This document shows, one piece after another, positions 10,084-15,666 of a stretch of 20,726 nucleotides of DNA. This DNA comes from Gracilariopsis chorda (lineage: Eukaryota > Rhodophyta > Florideophyceae > Gracilariales > Gracilariaceae), in assembly GCA_003194525.1 (NCBI GenBank), contig NBIV01001202.1:1-20726 (forward strand), written 5' to 3'. Numbering within the stretch: the stretch's first letter is position 1; every line of letters starts with the position of its first letter. The position numbers and the translations under genes were made by a program. The notes under the pieces are model-generated. The model had not been told where the DNA came from and made no database searches. It was given only the letters and a program-made list of their open reading frames with translations.

Positions 10084-12057
10084 CCCCATAGTGCGATTGA
10101 TGCGCTCCGCAATAGCATTGTGTTGTGGGGTATACGGAGGAGAAAACGATACCTCCTGAAGACCATTGTCGGGATTGTGTTGCAAAGCAATATACTCTTC
10201 TGCGTTGTCAGAGTGCAGTTTTCGAATAAGCACATGCTCTCCTCCAAGCTGTTTGAGCTTCTGCTTTACTCCCAAGAACACTTCGCTGATCTCAGTTCTG
10301 TGCACCATGAACCCAAGGACTGCATATCGTGAGTGATCATCGACAAATCCGGATGCATACCGGAATCGGTCGGGGAATGATGGCACCAACGGACCGATAA
10401 TGTCCGAGTGCACCACGTCCCCAACCTGCTTGGCTCGTTCAAACTTGCCCTGAAATGGCAGTTTATGCGCCTTGGCAAGGCGGCATGGTCGACATACCTC
10501 CTCCATGCCCTTGATGTTTGGTACACCGTCGACGTGAGCATGAACTCTTTGAAGGTCATGTTCATTCATATGTGCCAGTCGGCGGTGCCACAATGAACTA
10601 GTGCGCTCGTCGGTAGCAGCAAGCACCGTGGATGTGTCCGTATGGTCGATTGGGTTTGGCAGGGTGTATAAACGGGAGCGATGATGACGAGTCCCATGCC
10701 CGACCTCAAACCCATCTTCGTGTTGTAGGCGTACTTCCTTATCACAAAACAGTGAGTGGATACCTTTGTCAGCCAACCGCCCTACAGAAACTAGGTTATA
10801 TCCAAGATTCGGAACGAGCAGCACATTAGACAACCTAAGATTGACATCCACAAACGGTAATACCACATCTCCTTGTTGCGTGGCAGTGACCGTGGTGTTG
10901 TCAGCTAGTTCAATTGTCCTATGTGGTATGTCGAACATTGTGGTTGGGACGAACGCCGACACCGAACAAAAGAAATGAGACGTAGCGCCACTGTCTGCAT
11001 ATGTGTCAATGCACTCATTAACCGGTGGTACCACTGATGACTTTTCACCTGCGACTCCAGCAATCTCAACCTTGGATGCTTTCAGCGATGACTTGGCGGA
11101 ACGTTTAGGCTTTTCGACTGCATTTAGCCTTAGCTGATCCAAGATAGCTTGTGGTAAATGGTTGTCAGGATTGTCCGGATTCATGTGACAACGGTCCTGG
11201 GTGTGTCCATCGCGGTCACAAAAGGTGCAGTGGTACCCATTTTTGTTTCCAGCAGCATATGCACGACCAGTGGGGTCGTTCACAGTGGTTGAATCTGATG
11301 CGTTACCATCATTCTCAATACCATTTGATAATTTGCTGTGTCCGCTAATACGGGAACCACCCCTGTTCTTGTTCTTCTTGCGATTGCGCCCTCTACCAGA
11401 ACTGCTTGACCCCATTTGACGAGCATTATATTCATCAATTAGGGTTGTTGCTACATAGTCCCAGGTCAGTTCCGAGATCTCCTTGGTCCTCAGTGCTGCT
11501 GCAGTTGATTCCAATGAGCAGTTGGGGTCAATAGATGCCAGAAGCATAGGTGCCTTGTGAGACTCTGGTATGGCGGCATCTTTGCCCATGCGGTCCAGCT
11601 GCGAGAACAGAGAGGCAAACTGGTCCACGAATTCGGACATGTTTTGGCCATTATACGACATTCTGAACAGCTGAGTCTGCACGGCTATACGAGACACTGT
11701 CCTGTTTGAGGCATATCGCGCATCAAGTAGTTGAAGCATGCGACCGGGGTCATCATCCACATCCATAACTACACGCAACGGGGCATCACCAAGTGCACAA
11801 ATGATGATTGCACATGCCTTTTCGCGCTTTGCGAGTGTACGGGAGGGTGTCTGGGTAGCACTAGAACCAGACGCTTGTGTCATTATTCCACTAGATGACT
11901 CCTCCGAACTTGACATAACGACATTCCAGACACCTTTAATACGACATGCAGCACGTAGACGGTGTCTCCATAGGGTGTAATCTTCTCCCCGCTTACCGTG
12001 GAAGCGCGGGATCTTCACACCAGAAGTGGTTTCTGACTCAACTTCGGAGTCTGACAT
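10063..12057 (-). CDS. Element 2 gag-protease-integrase open frame (frameshifted near its end)
   Basis: A 664-residue open frame starts at the ATG at 12055-12057. Gag fills about residues 1-270, followed by a CX2CX4HX4C zinc knuckle (C277, C280, H285, C290), then protease with the active-site DSG (355-357), the GAG-pre-integrase finger (H491, H496, C522, C525) and the integrase core. The three catalytic acids are all present here: D552 (HSDIIG), D617 (HSDNAEEY) and E651 (AIAER). This is the only copy in the window that keeps the glutamate in frame. A base is missing in the run at 10084-10087 relative to elements 1 and 3, so the frame is lost just after NRTMG and the last residues are out of frame. 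The true product would continue into reverse transcriptase. Confidence 0.95.
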   Translation of the reverse strand: MSDSEVESETTSGVKIPRFHGKRGEDYTLWRHRLRAACRIKGVWNVVMSSSEESSSGIMTQASGSSATQTPSRTLAKREKACAIIICALGDAPLRVVMDVDDDPGRMLQLLDARYASNRTVSRIAVQTQLFRMSYNGQNMSEFVDQFASLFSQLDRMGKDAAIPESHKAPMLLASIDPNCSLESTAAALRTKEISELTWDYVATTLIDEYNARQMGSSSSGRGRNRKKNKNRGGSRISGHSKLSNGIENDGNASDSTTVNDPTGRAYAAGNKNGYHCTFCDRDGHTQDRCHMNPDNPDNHLPQAILDQLRLNAVEKPKRSAKSSLKASKVEIAGVAGEKSSVVPPVNECIDTYADSGATSHFFCSVSAFVPTTMFDIPHRTIELADNTTVTATQQGDVVLPFVDVNLRLSNVLLVPNLGYNLVSVGRLADKGIHSLFCDKEVRLQHEDGFEVGHGTRHHRSRLYTLPNPIDHTDTSTVLAATDERTSSLWHRRLAHMNEHDLQRVHAHVDGVPNIKGMEEVCRPCRLAKAHKLPFQGKFERAKQVGDVVHSDIIGPLVPSFPDRFRYASGFVDDHSRYAVLGFMVHRTEISEVFLGVKQKLKQLGGEHVLIRKLHSDNAEEYIALQHNPDNGLQEVSFSPPYTPQHNAIAERINRTMGKLPELC

Positions 12058-12835
12058 GGTTCCAGAACGACTTCAGTAACCGAAATTAGAACAAACAAGG
12101 TACGAAAATGAAGCAGAGTGAGGGACTCGATGCTTAGAATCGCTATCAGAATAGACGAGAGGGCTGTTTTGGCGGTACAGCTTTGGACTGATAGCGGATG
12201 TCACACTATGTGGGTGATGCTGGAGTGGATTATACTCAACACTTAACAGCGAGGGCGCCAGCGGAGACCGTGTAACCAAGTCTCAACGCTCGTCCAGACG
12301 CGTCTGGTACGCGAATCACAGGCGGATTTCGGGTTCTCGACGCCTGGAGTATACTCACGAGCAGCTCTGAAGCACACTCGGAAAGGAAACTAACTTCGTA
12401 AAAGCGGGCGCACTGACGGGAGAACTACCTCCGCTACCCTAAGGGTTGAACCCCTGGACCCTGGTAACTCTCTCCAGGTGAGGTACGAAATTCTTCGTGA
12501 CCTACCCTGTTCTGCGCACTTCAGAACGAGGGGCTTTATAATCCCTACGTGTCGTCCCAGGGAGGTTAGTAGCTGTCGCGATAAGCGTTCACCAGTTAAC
12601 CCCTGCTAGACACTTGCAGGAAAATAGCGCGGTCTTCCTTGTGCGCTGAAGCACAGATGCAGGGATCGGAACAGGCGCAGGTCGGCTTACCAGAGAAGGG
12701 GTCTCTGAACGCTTTGCCTACTTTCACCACAACAACTGTACCTCCACAAGATACGCAAAACTTCTCGCAAGAACAGCTTCGTAGAACGCAAATAAAAGAA
12801 TTAGTAAAGCGCGACGTCTGCAAAGAATCGACGCT
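12058..12835 (-). other. 5' leader of element 2
   Basis: The untranslated leader is essentially the same as in element 3. The palindrome CCAGACGCGTCTGG is at 12294-12307. It differs from the other two by one A in the run near 12421-12425. The element strand lacks ATG from the primer site to gag. The first part of the leader ORF (12596-12883) overlaps it. Confidence 0.85.
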
Positions 12836-12849
12836 CTGGGCCCATAACC
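12836..12849 (-). promoter_or_regulatory. Primer binding site of element 2 (initiator tRNA-Met anticodon arm)
   Basis: The plus strand reads CTGGGCCCATAACC, next to the LTR with no gap when the LTR end is set by the target duplication. It equals the initiator tRNA-Met anticodon stem-loop rather than the tRNA 3' end. Confidence 0.82.
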
Positions 12850-13660
12850 TGATGTTGGTAATGTTAGTTGGGCTACGGCGCATCTGTAGAACAAAGAAAG
12901 AAGAAAAAGAAGCAGTGAAGGTTGCCAGTCTTGGGGCGAGTTTACTTGGTAGTGCAACTTCAGCGTGTTATATAGCACCTCTACGTCACACTACAACTAC
13001 AAGAAAACCCTATACCACTAAGTGGGGACACCCAATACTACCAATCATAAACAAACATAACACAATAAGGGTTGCACACACTGATTACAGCCAAGTACAA
13101 CCATGCATAACAACATAACAACACATTACAACAATGCAGACCAAGTGAACCAAGTAGCCAGCAACGCACAATAAGTGAACCGGACACGCCAACAATGTGC
13201 CAGCATGTTGCAGCACTGTATAAACACTTACTCGCATCATCATGACAATGACAAAGCACAAATACACATGCCACCGCATCCAAGTACATACCCTAGGTGT
13301 GTTGCGTGCATGGCACGTGCCTGCTTGCACAACCGCACACATGACACACTTCCATATACCTGTAAACCACATGTAGCCACACATATTCTTCAGTACCATA
13401 CCCATTCACCTTATGCCAAGTGGCCAGTTCCGTGCCAAGAGCCCATAGAATGCATAACACTTGTAACCAATACGTTGCATATGAGTGTTTGCAGTAGCCA
13501 ATCATATGCCCGTTTCACGTTGGGTTTGAGAACACACGCATATGCGCTTTTGTAAAGCAGGTCCCAAAAACAGCCCTCCGTTATATGAAACTTTGTTTTC
13601 AAGTGTTGCACCATGATGTCCCAGTACTACCCGGCACTCGACTACGTGCTAACATCAACA
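12850..13660 (-). repeat. 5' LTR of element 2
   Basis: This 811-bp repeat looks identical to 6967-7777. The TATATAA box is at 12968-12974 (minus). Its U3 end at 13660 faces the U3 end of element 3 at 14063, so the two promoters point away from each other across 402 bp of element X. Confidence 0.96.
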
Positions 13661-13665
13661 CGTTC
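13661..13665. repeat. Right target site duplication of element 2 (CGTTC)
   Basis: CGTTC follows the LTR end CATCAACA directly and matches 6962-6966. Confidence 0.9.
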
Positions 13666-14057
13666 CCCCCTTGCTTGGGAGTTGGAGCACGTGTAGATTT
13701 TCCCACTACACAAGAGTCACAAACATCCATCGATTGATTCAAGTCCACATTCAGCCCTGACACAACACCGTTACGAGCCATATGTTTGATACCATCCACA
13801 TTCACATGAGCCATTCGAGCATGCCATAGTGACAGGTCAGTGACAAGTGCGTTGTCCATGTCTTCTGGTACTTCAATCGTGGTACATAGGTAGTACAGTC
13901 CTTTGATGCGACGGCCCTGGGCGATCATGGTGTTGCCTTTGTATACACATACTTTGGTTTTGTCAAAACACCACTCGCGCACCCAGGTCACACATCGCAG
14001 ATACTGACAGCAGATGATACCTTAGATTCGGTACGTGCACTACTTCACCCAACCGGC

Positions 14058-14062
14058 ACTTG
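14058..14062. repeat. Probable left target site duplication of element 3 (ACTTG)
   Basis: ACTTG is the last five bases of X sequence before the element 3 LTR. It should recur just after that LTR, which ends about 31 bp beyond the window, so this cannot be confirmed here. Confidence 0.55.
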
Positions 14063-14873
14063 TGTTGATGTTAGCACGTAGTCGAGTGCCGGGTAGTACT
14101 GGGACATCATGGTGCAACACTTGAAAACAAAGTTTCATATAACGGAGGGCTGTTTTTGGGACCTGCTTTACAAAAGCGCATATGCGTGTGTTCTCAAACC
14201 CAACGTGAAACGGGCATATGATTGGCTACTGCAAACACTCATATGCAACGTATTGGTTACAAGTGTTATGCATTCTATGGGCTCTTGGCACGGAACTGGC
14301 CACTTGGCATAAGGTGAATGGGTATGGTACTGAAGAATATGTGTGGCTACATGTGGTTTACAGGTATATGGAAGTGTGTCATGTGTGCGGTTGTGCAAGC
14401 AGGCACGTGCCATGCACGCAACACACCTAGGGTATGTACTTGGATGCGGTGGCATGTGTATTTGTGCTTTGTCATTGTCATGATGATGCGAGTAAGTGTT
14501 TATACAGTGCTGCAACATGCTGGCACATTGTTGGCGTGTCCGGTTCACTTATTGTGCGTTGCTGGCTACTTGGTTCACTTGGTCTGCATTGTTGTAATGT
14601 GTTGTTATGTTGTTATGCATGGTTGTACTTGGCTGTAATCAGTGTGTGCAACCCTTATTGTGTTATGTTTGTTTATGATTGGTAGTATTGGGTGTCCCCA
14701 CTTAGTGGTATAGGGTTTTCTTGTAGTTGTAGTGTGACGTAGAGGTGCTATATAACACGCTGAAGTTGCACTACCAAGTAAACTCGCCCCAAGACTGGCA
14801 ACCTTCACTGCTTCTTTTTCTTCTTTCTTTGTTCTACAGATGCGCCGTAGCCCAACTAACATTACCAACATCA
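14063..14873 (+). repeat. 5' LTR of element 3, with promoter
   Basis: The 811-bp repeat runs from TGTTGATGTTAG to CCAACATCA. Near its start are three CATATG motifs (14179, 14215, 14240), the first inside the palindrome CGCATATGCG (14177-14186). GGCACGTGCC, a palindromic E-box/G-box type site, lies at 14402-14411. The element strand is markedly rich in G and T through most of U3. A TGACGT motif (about 14735) precedes the TATATAA box (14749-14755), and a pyrimidine tract ending in CAG (14811-14839) follows. I infer that transcription starts about 25-35 nt after the TATA box, making U3 about 700 bp and R plus U5 short. No AATAAA signal was seen. Confidence 0.95.
14749..14755 (+). promoter_or_regulatory. 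TATA box of element 3 5' LTR
   Basis: TATATAA lies 118 bp before the LTR end in a position usual for LTR promoters. The same sequence is present in every LTR of the window (minus strand at 30-36, 5918-5924, 7085-7091, 12968-12974; plus strand at 20633-20639). Confidence 0.7.
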
Positions 14874-15127
14874 GGTTATGGGCCCAGAGCGTCGATTCTT
14901 TGCAGACGTCGCGCTTTACTAATTCTTTTATTTGCGTTCTACGAAGCTGTTCTTGCGAGAAGTTTTGCGTATCTTGTGGAGGTACAGTTGTTGTGGTGAA
15001 AGTAGGCAAAGCGTTCAGAGACCCCTTCTCTGGTAAGCCGACCTGCGCCTGTTCCGATCCCTGCATCTGTGCTTCAGCGCACAAGGAAGACCGCGCTATT
15101 TTCCTGCAAGTGTCTAGCAGGGGTTAA
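14840..15127 (+). CDS. Short upstream ORF at the LTR/leader junction (95 codons)
   Basis: It starts at the first ATG after the predicted transcription start and spans the LTR end, the primer site and 240 nt of leader. The product would begin MRRSPTNIT and has a cysteine-rich middle (SCSCEKFCVSC and TCACSDPCIC). I recognise no family. The start context is weak (C at -3, C at +4), so scanning ribosomes might pass it. The same frame is open in elements 1 (5546-5833, minus) and 2 (12596-12883, minus) with one residue difference, but the copies are too similar for this to prove selection. It may be a regulatory upstream ORF or chance. Confidence 0.35.
   Translation: MRRSPTNITNIRLWAQSVDSLQTSRFTNSFICVLRSCSCEKFCVSCGGTVVVVKVGKAFRDPFSGKPTCACSDPCICASAHKEDRAIFLQVSSRG
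14874..14887 (+). promoter_or_regulatory. Primer binding site of element 3 (initiator tRNA-Met anticodon arm)
   Basis: GGTTATGGGCCCAG directly follows the LTR. It is the reverse complement of CUGGGCCCAUAACC, the anticodon stem-loop of eukaryotic initiator tRNA-Met. Drosophila copia is known to prime from a 5' half of this tRNA cleaved in the anticodon loop, and the layout here fits the same mechanism. Confidence 0.83.
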
Positions 15128-15666
15128 CTGGTGAACGCTTATCGCGACAGCTACTAACCTCCCTGGGACGACACGTAGGGATTATAAAGCCCCTCGTTCT
15201 GAAGTGCGCAGAACAGGGTAGGTCACGAAGAATTTCGTACCTCACCTGGAGAGAGTTACCAGGGTCCAGGGGTTCAACCCTTAGGGTAGCGGAGGTAGTT
15301 TCTCCCGTCAGTGCGCCCGCTTTTACGAAGTTAGTTTCCTTTCCGAGTGTGCTTCAGAGCTGCTCGTGAGTATACTCCAGGCGTCGAGAACCCGAAATCC
15401 GCCTGTGATTCGCGTACCAGACGCGTCTGGACGAGCGTTGAGACTTGGTTACACGGTCTCCGCTGGCGCCCTCGCTGTTAAGTGTTGAGTATAATCCACT
15501 CCAGCATCACCCACATAGTGTGACATCCGCTATCAGTCCAAAGCTGTACCGCCAAAACAGCCCTCTCGTCTATTCTGATAGCGATTCTAAGCATCGAGTC
15601 CCTCACTCTGCTTCATTTTCGTACCTTGTTTGTTCTAATTTCGGTTACTGAAGTCGTTCTGGAACC
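14888..15666 (+). other. 5' leader of element 3
   Basis: This is the 779-nt leader between primer site and gag. After the upstream ORF it holds several candidate hairpins in a row: GTTCTG/CAGAAC (15196-15214), AGGT-ACGAA/TTCGT-ACCT (15220-15242, one bulged C) and CCTGG/CCAGG (15245-15263). Further on is the perfect 14-bp palindrome CCAGACGCGTCTGG (15417-15430). No ATG occurs from 14881 to 15666 on this strand. In retroelements, leader structure of this sort can serve RNA packaging, dimerisation or translation, but which applies here is unknown. Confidence 0.8.
15417..15430. repeat. 14-bp perfect palindrome in the leader
   Basis: CCAGACGCGTCTGG is self-complementary and present in all three leaders (also 5243-5256 and 12294-12307). 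A self-complementary stretch in a retroelement leader could act as an RNA dimer contact. This is inference only. Confidence 0.75.

Larger units (their letters stand above)
6967..13660 (-). mobile_element. Element 2: complete Ty1/copia LTR retrotransposon
   Basis: This is a full-length 6,694-bp minus-strand copy with both LTRs (6967-7777 and 12850-13660, each 811 bp), a 5-bp target duplication, a primer site (12836-12849), a leader, gag-pol (7772-12057) and a polypurine tract (7778-7786). The two LTRs appear identical by eye, so the insertion is recent. The coding frame nevertheless has one frameshift (10084-10087) and one nonsense codon (9299-9301). It is inserted into the integrase gene of element X; joining the flanks minus one CGTTC gives a continuous X sequence. 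Confidence 0.97.
13661..14062 (-). pseudogene. Element X fragment: protease end and GAG-pre-integrase domain
   Basis: This 402-bp minus-strand piece of the older copia element lies upstream in X of the 6613-6966 fragment. From 14062 down it encodes a VPNLRYHLLSVSAM stretch, the conserved copia segment between protease and GAG-pre-integrase. A one-base frameshift follows near 13966-13976. Then come GLYYL, the LWHARMAHVN histidine pair and CDSCVVGK cysteine pair of the HHCC finger, and a TPKQ stretch that runs into a G-rich run at the element 2 insertion site. Joining it to 6966 restores the DNA but not the frame, suggesting another base lost in that G run before element 2 landed, or a sequence error. 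Element 3 cuts its upstream side. Confidence 0.88.
14605..15084 (-). other. Antisense ORF across the LTR/leader junction (159 codons), doubtful
   Basis: On the strand opposite to gag-pol a frame starting with ATG runs from the leader into the LTR. It is open in all three copies (also 5589-6068 and 12639-13118, plus strand). The predicted product has a plausible helical stretch (SQEQLRRTQIKELVKRDVC) and a hydrophobic segment (LASLL-type residues after KEEKEAVK). I recognise no family and see no promoter for it. The copies are too alike to test selection, so it may be chance. Confidence 0.2.

Noticed and set aside
14168..14548. 126-codon frame on the opposite strand of the LTR
   Set aside because: It is the histidine- and threonine-rich shadow of the same biased sequence, with no family resemblance or start signal.
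14318..14638. 106-codon hydrophobic, cysteine-rich frame inside the LTR, repeated in each LTR
   Set aside because: Its composition follows from G/T-rich DNA (TGT, GTG, ATG, TTG words). It lies upstream of the TATA box and has no recognisable domain, so I treat it as a by-product of base bias.
15267..15285. GGTTCAACCC resembling a tRNA B box, hinting at a tRNA-derived or RNA polymerase III unit
   Set aside because: No A box at a proper distance and no cloverleaf can be drawn. The GGGTT/AACCC symmetry explains the match.
15033..15357. Leader intron between a GTAAGC donor-like site and a pyrimidine tract ending CAG
   Set aside because: Both motifs are short and common. An intron in the genomic RNA of a retroelement would be lost on copying, and nothing else supports it.
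15613..15620. TCATTTTC resembling the oomycete initiator element
   Set aside because: A single 8-base match at low information, downstream of a clear LTR TATA box. Too weak to assign a promoter or a host.
15445..15651. 68-codon open frame in the leader just before gag
   Set aside because: It opens with TTG, not ATG, and the leader has no ATG. A eukaryotic gene there is unlikely.
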